Assembly (NCBI RefSeq): GCF_900156535.1
Contig: NZ_FTNV01000001.1
Location: 806,001-870,000, forward strand
Origin: Roseovarius nanhaiticus
GTDB taxonomy: Bacteria > Pseudomonadota > Alphaproteobacteria > Rhodobacterales > Rhodobacteraceae
Length of the DNA: 64,000 nt
Direction: 5' to 3'
The notes beneath the pieces were generated by a model. The model was not told the DNA's origin, ran no database searches, and worked only from the letters and a program-made list of their open reading frames with translations. The position numbers and the translations under genes were made by a program. The stretch's first letter is position 1; each line of letters starts with the position of its first letter. This document shows, in pieces, positions 15,580 through 24,045 of this stretch.

Positions 15580-16926
15580 ATGACGCCCACGCTTGACGAT
15601 CTGGCCGATGCTCTCTTGGCGGCGGCGCGCCGCGCGGGCGCCGATGCCGCCGACGCAATAGTGTCCACGGGGGCGAGCCAGGTGATCGACGTGCGCGGCG
15701 GCGCGCTGGAGCAAGCGGAGAGGTCCGAGGCAACCGATCTGGGCCTGCGCGTGTTGGTCGGGCGGCGCCAGGCCAATGTGTCCTTCTCGGACATCCGGCG
15801 CGAGACGCTGGACATCTTGGCCGAGCGCGCCGTGGCCATGGCCCGCGAGGCGCCCGAGGATCCCCATGCGGGGCTGGCGGATGCAGATCAGCTGGCCAGG
15901 AATTGGGACATGGACGCGCTTGAGCTGGCCGATCCTTCGCCCGAGCCGGAGCCCGCCGAGTTGCAACGCCGCGCCGCCGAGGCCGAGGCGGCGGCGCTGG
16001 AGGTGGACGGCGTAAGCCAGGTGCAGGCCTCGACCGCCGGGTATGAGCGGCGGCGCGTTTGGCTGGCTGCCAGCAACGGCTTTGCCGCCGGGCACACGCG
16101 CACTGATTGGTATGTCTCCTGCGCCGCCATCGCCGGGACCGGCGCCGGGATGGAGCGCGACTCGGATGGAGATGCGCGCCTGTGGGACGCCGACTTGCGG
16201 GCCGCTGCCGATATCGGCACCCGCGCGGGCCAGCGCGCCGCCGAGCGTCTGGGCGCGCGCCGCCCCAAGACGGGCGCCTATCCGGTGCTCTTTGACGAGC
16301 GTATTTCGGCCTCGCTGATCGGGCATCTTCTGGGCGCGGCCAACGGCGCGGCGGTCGCGCGCGGGGCTACATGGCTGCGCCACAAGTTGGGCCAGCAGGT
16401 GCTGCCCGAGGCGCTGAGCATCATCGAGGATCCGCACCGCGTCCGCGTGGCCGGATCGCGCCCCTATGATGGCGAGGGCCTGCCGACGCAGCGCCGCGCC
16501 ATCGTGGAAAACGGCGTGCTCACGGGCTGGGTTCTGGACCTTGCCAGCGCACGCCAACTGGGCATGCAATCGACCGCCAATGCCAAGCGCGGCATGTCCG
16601 GCCCGCCGCGCCCCGGCACCTGGAATATCGAGCTGACGCAGGGCAGCGCCAGCCGCGAGGATCTGATCAGGGATATGGGCACCGGCCTGCTCGTCACGTC
16701 CATGATCGGCTCGACCATCAACTCCAACACCGGGGACTATTCGCGCGGGGCCTCGGGCTTCTGGATCGAGAATGGCGAGATCGCCTATCCCGTGAACGAG
16801 CTGACCATCGCCGGGAACCTGCACGACATGCTGATGCGCCTGACACCCGCCAACGACGCGCGCACGCATCTGAGCAGCGTCGTGCCATCGCTTCTGGTCG
16901 AGGGGATGACCCTTGCCGGCACATGA
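15580..16926 (+). CDS. pmbA: TldD/PmbA family protein (TldE/PmbA subunit type)
   Basis: 448 residues, the normal PmbA length. Motifs include GGALEQAERSEATDLGLRV, GAYPVLFDE, AVARGATWLRHKLGQ and a C-terminal GASGFWIENGEIAYPVNELT. It has no HExxxH, so it is the non-metal TldE/PmbA partner; TldD, with the metal site, must be elsewhere. TldD/E act as a heterodimeric metalloprotease on unfolded peptides and in maturation of modified peptides. Start ATG 15580 is preceded by GGAAAGG. Its last 14 bases overlap the CysQ-like gene. Confidence 0.87.
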   Translation: MTPTLDDLADALLAAARRAGADAADAIVSTGASQVIDVRGGALEQAERSEATDLGLRVLVGRRQANVSFSDIRRETLDILAERAVAMAREAPEDPHAGLADADQLARNWDMDALELADPSPEPEPAELQRRAAEAEAAALEVDGVSQVQASTAGYERRRVWLAASNGFAAGHTRTDWYVSCAAIAGTGAGMERDSDGDARLWDADLRAAADIGTRAGQRAAERLGARRPKTGAYPVLFDERISASLIGHLLGAANGAAVARGATWLRHKLGQQVLPEALSIIEDPHRVRVAGSRPYDGEGLPTQRRAIVENGVLTGWVLDLASARQLGMQSTANAKRGMSGPPRPGTWNIELTQGSASREDLIRDMGTGLLVTSMIGSTINSNTGDYSRGASGFWIENGEIAYPVNELTIAGNLHDMLMRLTPANDARTHLSSVVPSLLVEGMTLAGT

Positions 16927-17686
16927 CCTGCCCTTGCTGATCGACGCCGCCCGCGCCGCGGGCGAGGTGGCGACCGGCTATGTCGGCGGCAGCGTCAAAC
17001 GCTGGGACAAGCCCGAGGACGCCGGCCCCGTGACCGAGGCGGATCTGGCCGTGAACGACACGCTCGAGTCCAAGCTGCGCGGCGCGCGCCCCGCCTATGG
17101 CTGGCTGAGCGAGGAGAGCGCGCATGACCCGCTGCGCGCCGCCGCGCCGCGCACATTCATTATCGACCCCATCGACGGCACGCGCAGCTTTATCGACGGC
17201 AGCCGCGCTTGGGCGCATGCGCTGGCCGTGGTGGACGAGGGACAGGTGACCGCAGCCGTCGTCTACCTGCCCATGCTCGACCTGATGTATGCGGCCAGCC
17301 TTGGCGGCGGCGCAACGCTGAACGGCGCACCCATCCGCGCCAGCGTGAAGGATCGGGCTGCGGGCGCGACCCTTCTGGCCGCGCGCCCCATGCTGGAGGC
17401 GCGGCACTGGCGCGGCGATGTCCCGGCCTTCAAACGCGAGCATCGCCCGTCGCTGGCCTATCGCCTCAGCCTTGTGGCCGAGGGCCGCTTTGACGCGATG
17501 CTGACCCTGCGCAAGACATGGGAATGGGATGTTGCCGCAGGCGATCTGATCCTGCGCGAGGCGGGGGCCATCTCGACCGACCGGCGCGGTAAGGCGCTGC
17601 GATTCAATAACCCCGTTCCGCAGGTTGACGGGATGGTGGCCGCCGGGCCGCTGCTGCATGGCGAGATCGTCGGCGCGCTGGCCTAG
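16913..17686 (+). CDS. cysQ: Inositol monophosphatase family / 3'(2'),5'-bisphosphate nucleotidase CysQ-like
   Basis: 257 residues with the lithium-sensitive phosphatase signatures: EES after the WLS motif, DPIDGTRSF (metal-binding DPIDGT) and WEWDVAAGDLI (WDxAAG). These metal-dependent enzymes dephosphorylate PAP/PAPS or inositol phosphates; CysQ is more usual in this neighbourhood but specificity is not certain. The best start is TTG 16913 with GAGGGG upstream, placing it 14 bases inside the PmbA gene; no in-frame ATG lies near, so translation is probably coupled to pmbA. Confidence 0.8.
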   Translation: MPAHDLPLLIDAARAAGEVATGYVGGSVKRWDKPEDAGPVTEADLAVNDTLESKLRGARPAYGWLSEESAHDPLRAAAPRTFIIDPIDGTRSFIDGSRAWAHALAVVDEGQVTAAVVYLPMLDLMYAASLGGGATLNGAPIRASVKDRAAGATLLAARPMLEARHWRGDVPAFKREHRPSLAYRLSLVAEGRFDAMLTLRKTWEWDVAAGDLILREAGAISTDRRGKALRFNNPVPQVDGMVAAGPLLHGEIVGALA

Positions 17687-17758
17687 CCGGGCTGAAAAGT
17701 GCCGAGGGCCGCATTTGGAATGAGCCCGCCCGTCCCGTTGGCCTGATGTCCCGCTGCC

Positions 17759-18007
17759 TCAGTCTGGCACCAGATCCCGAACAAAACGCACCACTTTTTC
17801 CTCGGGCATCTCGCACGGCTTCAGCCGCGCACCGGCGGCCAGCCGATAGACGTTTGCGCTGATGTAATCGGTCCCGCCCAATTCTTCGGCGACCAGCTTC
17901 TGAGCCGCGCCCCCCGCAAAAACGCTGCGGGTCACGACATAGCGCCGCCCCGCTGCCTCCCCGTGAAACGTGCCCAGCGGAAGCGCGTCCCACGCCTCCA
18001 GAAACAT
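17759..18007 (-). CDS. Small conserved protein of unknown function, downstream of plsY
   Basis: 82 residues starting MFLEAWDALPLGTFHGEAAG, containing RRYVVTRSVFAGG and a C-terminal PCEMPEEKVVRFVRDLVPD. No membrane segment, signal or cofactor motif. I do not recognise a named family. The ATG at 18007 lies two bases after the plsY stop, so it is the last gene of the pyrB operon, and the ordered beta-like sequence with normal codon use argues for a real gene rather than a chance frame. One Cys is present. Confidence 0.65.
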   Translation of the reverse strand: MFLEAWDALPLGTFHGEAAGRRYVVTRSVFAGGAAQKLVAEELGGTDYISANVYRLAAGARLKPCEMPEEKVVRFVRDLVPD

Positions 18008-18009
18008 TT

Positions 18010-18615
18010 TCACTTGGCACCGATCTTTGGCTCGGTCCCGGCGCGTATGCGGGCGATGTTGGCGCTGTGGCGCCAGAGGATCAGCGCAGCCAGCAAGATG
18101 CCGAGGACCAGCAGGGACCAGTGGCCGAGGACCAGCATCCAGACCGGCACGCTGACCGCCGCGACCAACGCCGAGAGCGACGAGATCCGCATCAATGCTG
18201 CCGTGGCCAGCCATGTCGCGCAGGCCAGCAGCCCGACGGGCCACGCCAGCGCCAGCATGAGCCCGAGGAAGGTGGCCACTCCCTTGCCGCCGCGAAATCC
18301 CAGCCAGACCGGGAAGCAATGGCCCAGAAACGCGGCAAGGCCCGCCAACTGCGCCGCATCCTCGCCCGCCAGCGCGCGCGCCAGCAATACGGGCACGGCG
18401 CCCTTGAGGCCGTCCAACAGCAGGGTCAGCGCCGCGGCCTTCTTGGATCCGGTGCGCAGCACATTGGTGGCGCCGATATTGCCCGATCCAATCTCGCGCA
18501 GGTTGCCCAGCCCCATGACGCGCGCCAGGATCATGCCCGACGGGACGGATCCCGACAGATAGCCGATGATGGCCCAAAGGATCAGCATCGCGGCGGAGGT
18601 CTCGATCATCGGCAT
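18010..18615 (-). CDS. plsY: Glycerol-3-phosphate acyltransferase PlsY
   Basis: 201 residues, five or so membrane segments, with all PlsY signatures: GYLSGSVPSG, IGSGNIGATNVLRTG, FLGHCFPVWLGFRGGKGVAT. PlsY transfers the acyl group from acyl-phosphate to glycerol-3-phosphate in the inner membrane, the first step of phospholipid synthesis. The gene starts one base after the pyrC-like stop, so it is cotranscribed with pyrimidine genes, linking two growth functions in one operon. Confidence 0.93.
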   Translation of the reverse strand: MPMIETSAAMLILWAIIGYLSGSVPSGMILARVMGLGNLREIGSGNIGATNVLRTGSKKAAALTLLLDGLKGAVPVLLARALAGEDAAQLAGLAAFLGHCFPVWLGFRGGKGVATFLGLMLALAWPVGLLACATWLATAALMRISSLSALVAAVSVPVWMLVLGHWSLLVLGILLAALILWRHSANIARIRAGTEPKIGAK

Positions 18616-19914
18616 CTATTCGGCCTCGTAAACTGCGGCGCCGCCGACATAGGTGGCCAGCACGCGGCCCTGCATGCGGGCGCCGTCGAAGGGCGTGTTC
18701 TTGGATTTCGAGCGCAGCGCGAAGCGGTCGAGGATGAAGGGCTTGTTGGCATCGAAGAGGATCAGATCGGCGGGGGCGCCCACTGCCATCCGCCCGCATT
18801 GCAGACCAAGGCGTTTGGCCGGGTTCAGCGCCAGCGCGCGGAAGAGCACCGGCAGATCCAGCTCGCCCGAGTGGAAAAGGCGCAAGGCCGCGGGCAGCAG
18901 CGTTTCCAGCGCCACCGCGCCCGATGCCGCCTCCTCGAACGGCAGGCGTTTGGATTCCTCGTCTTGGGGCGTGTGCATCGAGCTGATCGTGTCGATCAGG
19001 CCGGTCCGCACTGCCTCGATGATCGCCTGGCGATCCTCCTCGCTGCGCAGCGGCGGCTTGACCTTGAAAAAGGTGCGGTAGCCCGACACGTCGAGCTCGT
19101 TGAGAGTCAGGTGATGGATCGACGTGCCCGCCGTGATGTCGAGGCCGTTGCGCTTGGCACGGCTTAACGCGGGCAGGGCGCGGGCGGTGGTGATCTGGTC
19201 GGCGTGGTAGCGCGCGCCGGTCATCTCCAGAAGCGCGATGTCGCGGTCGAGGCCCATGCGCTCGGCCATCGGCGAGACGGCGGGCAGACCGTAGAGCGAG
19301 GCAAACTTTCCGCTCGTGGCGGCGGCCCCGGCGCTCAGCCCCGGCTCTTGCGGGTGGGCGATGACCAGCGCGCCGAGGCCGCGCGCATAGGTCAGCGCGC
19401 GGGCAAAGACCTTGGTGTCGCGCACCACATGGTCGCAATCGGTGAAGGCCACCGCCCCCGCATCCATGAGAAAACCGATCTCGGTCATCTCGCGGCCCTC
19501 GCGCCCCTTGGTCAGGGCGGCCATGGGAAGGACATTGACCGGCGCCGCCTCATTCGCGCGGCGGCGGGTGAATTCCAGTACTTCGGGGCTGTCGATGGCG
19601 GGCAGCGTGTCGGGGCGCGTGGCCATGGTAGTCACGCCGCCGGCCGCCGCGGCAAGGCCCGCCGAGCGGAAGGATTCCTTGTGCCGCTCGCCCGGCTCGC
19701 AAACCTTGACGCCGATATCGACGATGCCCGGCGCCAGATGTTTGCCGTCTGCATCCACCACGCGCGCGGCGCGGGGCGCGCGCTCCTCGGCGGCGTCGCT
19801 CTCCTCTGGCGTGATGCGCGAAATGCGACCTTCCTCTATCAGGACGCTGCCGCGCGTGACGGTCCCGGCCTCGGGGTCGATCAGCTGCGCGTTGATGATG
19901 AGGGTCGCGGTCAT
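18616..19914 (-). CDS. pyrC: Dihydroorotase homologue (PyrC-like), probably non-catalytic
   Basis: 432 residues, amidohydrolase fold, co-operonic with pyrB. The dihydroorotase metal motif DxHxH after PG is replaced by D66-I-G68-V-K70 (APGIVDIGVKVCEPG), so both metal histidines are absent; the later catalytic Asp region, usually TDHAPH, reads SMHTPQ. SIHHLTLNE keeps its histidines. Inactive PyrC-like partners (often called PyrC' or PyrX) are known to assemble with aspartate transcarbamoylase, as in Pseudomonas, so a structural role with PyrB is more likely than hydrolysis; an active PyrC should exist elsewhere. Start overlaps the preceding stop by four bases. Confidence 0.85.
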   Translation of the reverse strand: MTATLIINAQLIDPEAGTVTRGSVLIEEGRISRITPEESDAAEERAPRAARVVDADGKHLAPGIVDIGVKVCEPGERHKESFRSAGLAAAAGGVTTMATRPDTLPAIDSPEVLEFTRRRANEAAPVNVLPMAALTKGREGREMTEIGFLMDAGAVAFTDCDHVVRDTKVFARALTYARGLGALVIAHPQEPGLSAGAAATSGKFASLYGLPAVSPMAERMGLDRDIALLEMTGARYHADQITTARALPALSRAKRNGLDITAGTSIHHLTLNELDVSGYRTFFKVKPPLRSEEDRQAIIEAVRTGLIDTISSMHTPQDEESKRLPFEEAASGAVALETLLPAALRLFHSGELDLPVLFRALALNPAKRLGLQCGRMAVGAPADLILFDANKPFILDRFALRSKSKNTPFDGARMQGRVLATYVGGAAVYEAE

Positions 19915-20363
19915 GCAGGGGATACTCCGGCGGCTGCGGCGATGCGCGCCTCGGCGCGGCGGCGGTCGGCCATGTACTTCACGAGGTATTTGTCACCCGC
20001 GCGCGTGACCACCTGCACCGCCGAGCCAAGCCCGCGCACGACCGAGATTTCGGCCAGGGGGATGACGGCGGAGCCGGGGCCAAGAAGGCGACTGTCGGTC
20101 AGGCGCCATTCGTCCTGCAGCGCCTCACTGGAGAGGTAGAACGCGCGGATCGCGATGGCGGCAAGACCGCCGACGGCGCCGGTCCAGATATGCGGATTGC
20201 CCAAGGCGGCCAGCACGGCCATGCCGGCTGCCATCGCCGCCGCCGCCATCAGCGCATGATCGCGCCAATAGGTGGCGCGGTCTGCGCGAAAGACATCGCG
20301 CACGCGCTCGCCGTCATCGAGCTGGGCGGGCGCGGTATCCGGCCTCAGGATCGGATCGCTCAT
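19911..20363 (-). CDS. Small membrane protein with PH-like domain, pyrB operon
   Basis: 150 residues. After a charged N-terminus (to about residue 36) come two adjacent hydrophobic segments (about 37-55 and 57-76), then EEWRLTDSRL-like sequence (DEWRLTDSRLLG) and PLAEISVVRGLGSAVQVVT, which look like a bacterial PH-type (DUF304-like) domain. Function unknown. It overlaps its neighbours by four bases on each side, so it is translationally coupled between the unknown 20360 gene and pyrC-like. Such a gene between pyrB and pyrC is not part of the pyrimidine pathway. Confidence 0.7.
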   Translation of the reverse strand: MSDPILRPDTAPAQLDDGERVRDVFRADRATYWRDHALMAAAAMAAGMAVLAALGNPHIWTGAVGGLAAIAIRAFYLSSEALQDEWRLTDSRLLGPGSAVIPLAEISVVRGLGSAVQVVTRAGDKYLVKYMADRRRAEARIAAAAGVSPA

Positions 20364-20917
20364 GCGGCGATCCAGATCATTACGCCGACCAACAGGGCAA
20401 GGACCAAGAGCACCACGGTCGCGACGCGGCCCGACATGGCGGCGTCAGACGGCGCTTTCTTTTGCGGCTCCGCGTCCTGAGGCGGCTCTGCGGGCGTGCG
20501 GGCCGAGGCATCCGGCAAGGCGGCGAAGGTGACGGGGTCGACCGGCTCTTGCAGCGTGGCGATCAAACTGAGGGGCGCGCGGGGTGTCAGCGTCTGCGCG
20601 GTGCCCTGAAAGGCGCGCGAGGTGACGACCATCAGCACACCCTTTTGCGACATGAGCTGACCGCGCAGGGGCGCCAGCTGCTCTTCGGGGATTGCGTAGC
20701 CATCGGCAAGATAGCCGGGCAGGCCCAGCCCCGCCAAATCGTCCGCGTCGAAAATCTCGACATGCGCGGGGTCAAGCGCCTCGGCGCCCAAAGCCTCGCC
20801 CAGGGGCCAGCTTCCGTTGCGTGCGGTGAAGGCCGCGATGCGATCCGCGGGGATATCGACCGCAAAGATACGCACCACGCCGGTTTCCGTCGCCTTGATC
20901 TCGATCTTGTCGCTCAT
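20360..20917 (-). CDS. Tail-anchored protein of unknown function, pyrB operon
   Basis: 185 residues. The N-terminal part (about 1-110) is soluble and begins [20 protein letters not shown], including [20 protein letters not shown] and [13 protein letters not shown] Pro/Ala/Glu-rich linker (about 135-160) leads to one hydrophobic segment at the very C-terminus (about 167-184), so it should be a tail-anchored inner-membrane protein with its domain in the cytosol. I do not recognise a family. Start overlaps the pyrB stop by four bases. Confidence 0.7.
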   Translation of the reverse strand: MSDKIEIKATETGVVRIFAVDIPADRIAAFTARNGSWPLGEALGAEALDPAHVEIFDADDLAGLGLPGYLADGYAIPEEQLAPLRGQLMSQKGVLMVVTSRAFQGTAQTLTPRAPLSLIATLQEPVDPVTFAALPDASARTPAEPPQDAEPQKKAPSDAAMSGRVATVVLLVLALLVGVMIWIAA

Positions 20918-21870
20918 GCCATCACCGATTGTGGAGCGCGCCGCGCGCGCAGGTTGCGGGCCAGCAGGTCCATCGCGGCCATGCGCACGGCCACGCCCAT
21001 TTCGACCTGCTGCTGAATGACGCTGCGCCGGATATCGTCGGCCAGCTCTCCGTCGATCTCGACGCCGCGGTTCATCGGGCCGGGATGCATCACGATGGCA
21101 TCCGGCGCCGCATGGGCCAGTTTTTCCGCGTCGAGGCCATAGCGGTGGTAATACTCGCGCTCGGACGGGATGAAGCCGCCATCCATGCGCTCGCGCTGGA
21201 GCCGCAGCATCATAACGACGTCGACACCCTCGAGGCCCTTTTGCATGTCGTCATAGACCTCGACGCCGAACTCGCCGATGCCAGCCGGCATCAGGGTGGG
21301 CGGGCCTATGAGGCGGATGCGGTTCTCCATCTTGCCCAAGAGGATGATATTGCTGCGCGCCACCCGGCTGTGGGCGATATCGCCGCAGATGGCGATATTG
21401 AGACGGTGCAGCCGCCCCTTGGCGCGCCGGATCGTCAGCGCATCGAGAAGTGCCTGGGTCGGATGTTCGTGCCGCCCGTCGCCCGCGTTGAGGACAGCGC
21501 AGTTCACTTTCTGCGCCAGAAGGTCGACCGCCCCCGAATGCGGATGACGCACGACCAGCAGATCAGGATGCATCGCGTTCAGCGTCATCGCGGTGTCGAT
21601 CAGCGTCTCGCCCTTCTTAATGCTGCTGGCCTGCATCGCCATCGACATCACATCGGCGCCGAGGCGCTTGCCGGCCAGCTCGAAACTGGCCTGGGTGCGG
21701 GTGGAGTTTTCAAAGAACATGTTGATCTGCGTGAGACCGGCCAGCGCATCGCCATGTTTGGCGCCACTGCGCCCGCGCTCGGCATAGGTGTCGGCCAGAT
21801 CCAGCACCGCGCGGATATCGTGGGGGGCCAGAGGCTCGATCCCCAGAAGGTGGCTGTGGGCGAAGGTCAC
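20914..21870 (-). CDS. pyrB: Aspartate carbamoyltransferase catalytic subunit
   Basis: 318 residues with the carbamoyl-phosphate site [39 protein letters not shown] and [11 protein letters not shown]. It condenses carbamoyl phosphate and aspartate in pyrimidine synthesis. I chose GTG 21870 (reading [10 protein letters not shown]) because AGGAG lies six bases before it; the ATG at 21876 is directly attached to that AGGAG and would leave no spacing. No pyrI is seen, consistent with a PyrB that assembles with a PyrC-like protein. First gene of the operon pyrB - 20360 - 19911 - pyrC-like - plsY - 17759. Confidence 0.93.
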   Translation of the reverse strand: MTFAHSHLLGIEPLAPHDIRAVLDLADTYAERGRSGAKHGDALAGLTQINMFFENSTRTQASFELAGKRLGADVMSMAMQASSIKKGETLIDTAMTLNAMHPDLLVVRHPHSGAVDLLAQKVNCAVLNAGDGRHEHPTQALLDALTIRRAKGRLHRLNIAICGDIAHSRVARSNIILLGKMENRIRLIGPPTLMPAGIGEFGVEVYDDMQKGLEGVDVVMMLRLQRERMDGGFIPSEREYYHRYGLDAEKLAHAAPDAIVMHPGPMNRGVEIDGELADDIRRSVIQQQVEMGVAVRMAAMDLLARNLRARRAPQSVMA

Positions 21871-21950
21871 CGGCATCTCCTGCTAAGCTGGTCGTCTTAT
21901 CGCATGGAGGGCGTCGGCGTTCAATCGTCAAGCCGGTGCGCGCGTGGTGG

Positions 21951-21981
21951 GCCGGGCATGAGTATTTTTGCCAAGATGAAC
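21951..21981. repeat. AGTATTTTTG intergenic repeat, copy 1
   Basis: The segment GCATGAGTATTTTTGCCAAG, continuing ATGAA, lies between the divergent pyrB and uracil-DNA glycosylase genes. The same GAGTATTTTTG core followed by a purine-rich ATGAA occurs at 31970. I recall this as a frequent intergenic motif in roseobacter genomes; its role is unknown to me. Confidence 0.5.
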
Positions 21982-22036
21982 TTGCGGGACATATCATAGC
22001 TTTCAACGGTGGGGCGCCTCGGGGTAGTTTGGCGCC

Positions 22037-22813
22037 ATGGATTCGGCACTGGATTTTCACGAACTGCGCGCGCTCCTGCAATGGCAGGTGGAGCTGGGCG
22101 TGACCGAGGCGATTTGCGATGCGCCGGTGGATCGCTACGAGGCGCCTGCCGCGGCCCCCGCGGCGGCTGTTCCGATTGCGTCCACGCCCATCGCCCCGGC
22201 CCAGGCGAATGAGGGCGGCGGCGCGGTGGAGGCCGCGCGCGCGGCTGCGGGTGCGGCGCAAGACCTCGAGGCTTTGCGTGCCGCGCTCGCCGCTTACGAG
22301 CATTGCGAATTGAAACGCGGCGCGCGCAACCTTGTCTTCTCGGACGGGGTGCCGGGCGCGCGTGTGATGATCATTGGTGAGGCGCCGGGCCGGGAGGAGG
22401 ATCGTGAGGGACGGCCCTTCGTGGGCCGCGCGGGCCAGATGCTGGACCGGATGCTGGCCGCGATCGGGCTGAGCCGCGAAGAGAGCGTCTACATCACCAA
22501 CGTCATGCCATGGCGGCCGCCACAGAACGCTGACCCGAAGCCGAACGAGATCGACATGATGCGGCCCTTCGTGCAGCGCCACGTGGAATTGGCCGCGCCG
22601 GATATCGTGATCCTGATGGGGAATATCAGCTGTCAGACTGTGCTGGAGGCGCGGGGGATCACCAAGCTGCGCGGCCAGTGGCACGAGGCATGGGGCAAGC
22701 CGGTGATGCCGATGTTCCATCCGGCCTATCTGCTGCGCATGCCTGCGGCCAAGCGGGCAGCTTGGGCCGATCTGCTGGCCGTGCAGGCGCGGCTGCGGGA
22801 GGGTGCGCGGTGA
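22037..22813 (+). CDS. Uracil-DNA glycosylase, family 4-like
   Basis: 258 residues. After a 75-residue Ala/Pro-rich, probably disordered N-terminal region comes the UDG fold: motif GEAPGREEDREGRPFVGRAG (about 114-133), ITNVMPWRPPQN and C-terminal HPAYLLR (about 228). It should remove uracil from DNA. Family 4 enzymes normally hold a 4Fe-4S cluster by four Cys, but this protein has only three cysteines (27, 90, 199) and CELK where CxxC is expected, so a classical cluster cannot be built. No clear Shine-Dalgarno precedes ATG 22037. It overlaps the following exporter gene by four bases. Confidence 0.85.
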   Translation: MDSALDFHELRALLQWQVELGVTEAICDAPVDRYEAPAAAPAAAVPIASTPIAPAQANEGGGAVEAARAAAGAAQDLEALRAALAAYEHCELKRGARNLVFSDGVPGARVMIIGEAPGREEDREGRPFVGRAGQMLDRMLAAIGLSREESVYITNVMPWRPPQNADPKPNEIDMMRPFVQRHVELAAPDIVILMGNISCQTVLEARGITKLRGQWHEAWGKPVMPMFHPAYLLRMPAAKRAAWADLLAVQARLREGAR

Positions 22814-23427
22814 TCGATCCGTGGCTTTTGCTGGCCTTTTTGCCCGCCGCGCTGGCGCTGAACATGACGCCGGGTGCGGATATGATGTTCTGCCTTGGCC
22901 AGGGCCTGCGCGCGGGGCCGGTGCCCGCGATCGCGGCGAGCGCAGGTATCGCGCTGGGGTCACTGGTGCATGCGGCGGCGGCGGCGCTGGGCGTCAGTGC
23001 GCTGGTGGCGGCGGCGCCCTGGCTTTTCGATGTGATCCGCTGGATCGGAGTGGCCTATCTGATGTGGCTGGCGCTGGGTGCGCTGCGCATGGGCCCGATG
23101 CGCGCCAAAGGGCGCCCCATGGGCCCGGCGCGCGCGTTCCGCGAGGGGCTGGTGGTGAACCTGACAAACCCCAAGGTGATCCTCTTCGTACTGGCGTTTC
23201 TGCCGCAATTCGCCGATCCGGCGCGCGCGCTCTTGCCGCAGTTCATGGTCATGGGCGTCATACTGGGCTTTGGCGGGTTTTTCATCAATGGCGCTGTCGG
23301 CGTCTTTGCCGGGGGGCTTGGGCGGCGCATGGCCGCATCGCCGCGTTTCGCGCGGGGGCTGGGCCTGATCTGTGCCGGTCTCTTCACGGCCCTAGCCGTG
23401 CGCCTCGCTATTCTGGAAAGGAGCTGA
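22810..23427 (+). CDS. LysE/RhtB-family translocator
   Basis: 205 residues from a GTG start at 22810 (GTGA overlap with the UDG stop). Six predicted membrane segments; N-terminal NMTPGADMMFCLGQGLRAGP is the family signature and NLTNPKVILFVLAFLPQF matches the middle motif. Probable exporter of an amino acid or similar metabolite; substrate unknown. It sits between udg and moaB in one co-directional run with 4-base or shorter spacing, which does not inform its function. Confidence 0.85.
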   Translation: MIDPWLLLAFLPAALALNMTPGADMMFCLGQGLRAGPVPAIAASAGIALGSLVHAAAAALGVSALVAAAPWLFDVIRWIGVAYLMWLALGALRMGPMRAKGRPMGPARAFREGLVVNLTNPKVILFVLAFLPQFADPARALLPQFMVMGVILGFGGFFINGAVGVFAGGLGRRMAASPRFARGLGLICAGLFTALAVRLAILERS

Positions 23428-23430
23428 GAC

Positions 23431-23973
23431 ATGAGCCGCATCGACGAGAGCCGTGATTTCATTCCCGTCCGCATCGCCGTGCTGACGGTCAGCGACACGC
23501 GGGAGGAGGCGGACGACCGCTCGGGCGATACGCTGGTGCAGCGGCTGGAGGCGGCGGGCCATATCCTGGCCGCTCGCGCCATTGTGAAGGACGAGCGGGA
23601 GGCCATCGCGGCGCAATTGCGGGACTGGTGCGAAGATACGGGTGTGGATGCGATTATCTCGACTGGCGGCACCGGCCTGACGGGGCGCGACGTCACCGTC
23701 GAGGCGCACCGCGATGTCTATGAGAAGGAGATCGACGCCTTCGGCACGGTTTTCACCCATGTCAGCATGGCCAAAATCGGCACGAGCGCGGTTCAAAGCC
23801 GTGCGACGGCGGGTGTGGCGCGTGGCACGTATCTCTTTGCACTGCCCGGCAGCCCTGGGGCATGCAAGGACGCCTGGGATGAGATTTTGGCGCTGCAGCT
23901 GGATCACCGGCACCGTCCCTGCAACTTCGTCGAGATCATGCCGCGCCTCGATGAGCATAGGCGGCGCAAGTAG
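23431..23973 (+). CDS. moaB: Molybdenum cofactor biosynthesis protein B
   Basis: 180 residues of the MoaB/MogA family. Motifs: VLTVSDTREEADDRSGD at the N-terminus, ISTGGTGLTGRDVTVEA and ALPGSPGACKDAWDEIL. MoaB-type proteins adenylylate molybdopterin before metal insertion, in the cytosol. It starts three bases after the LysE-type gene with GGAGC upstream. Whether it plays the MogA role in this organism cannot be told. Confidence 0.9.
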   Translation: MSRIDESRDFIPVRIAVLTVSDTREEADDRSGDTLVQRLEAAGHILAARAIVKDEREAIAAQLRDWCEDTGVDAIISTGGTGLTGRDVTVEAHRDVYEKEIDAFGTVFTHVSMAKIGTSAVQSRATAGVARGTYLFALPGSPGACKDAWDEILALQLDHRHRPCNFVEIMPRLDEHRRRK

Positions 23974-23978
23974 CGCGC

Positions 23979-24008
23979 TTGGTATTCGGGCGCATGGCCT
24001 TATATAAT
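23979..24008 (+). promoter_or_regulatory. Sigma-70-type promoter for the RND efflux operon
   Basis: TTGGTA (23979-23984), an 18-base spacer and a perfect TATAAT (24003-24008) lie between moaB and the adaptor gene, giving a leader of about 30 bases before ATG 24046. Confidence 0.55.
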
Positions 24009-24045
24009 GGCCGTTGAATGTTTCGCCCGTAAGGACCGCCCCGTC

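Noticed and set aside
17759..19438. 559-codon minus-strand frame across plsY and the pyrC-like gene
   Set aside because: Only its last 82 codons form a plausible gene; the upstream part overlaps well-supported genes in other frames.
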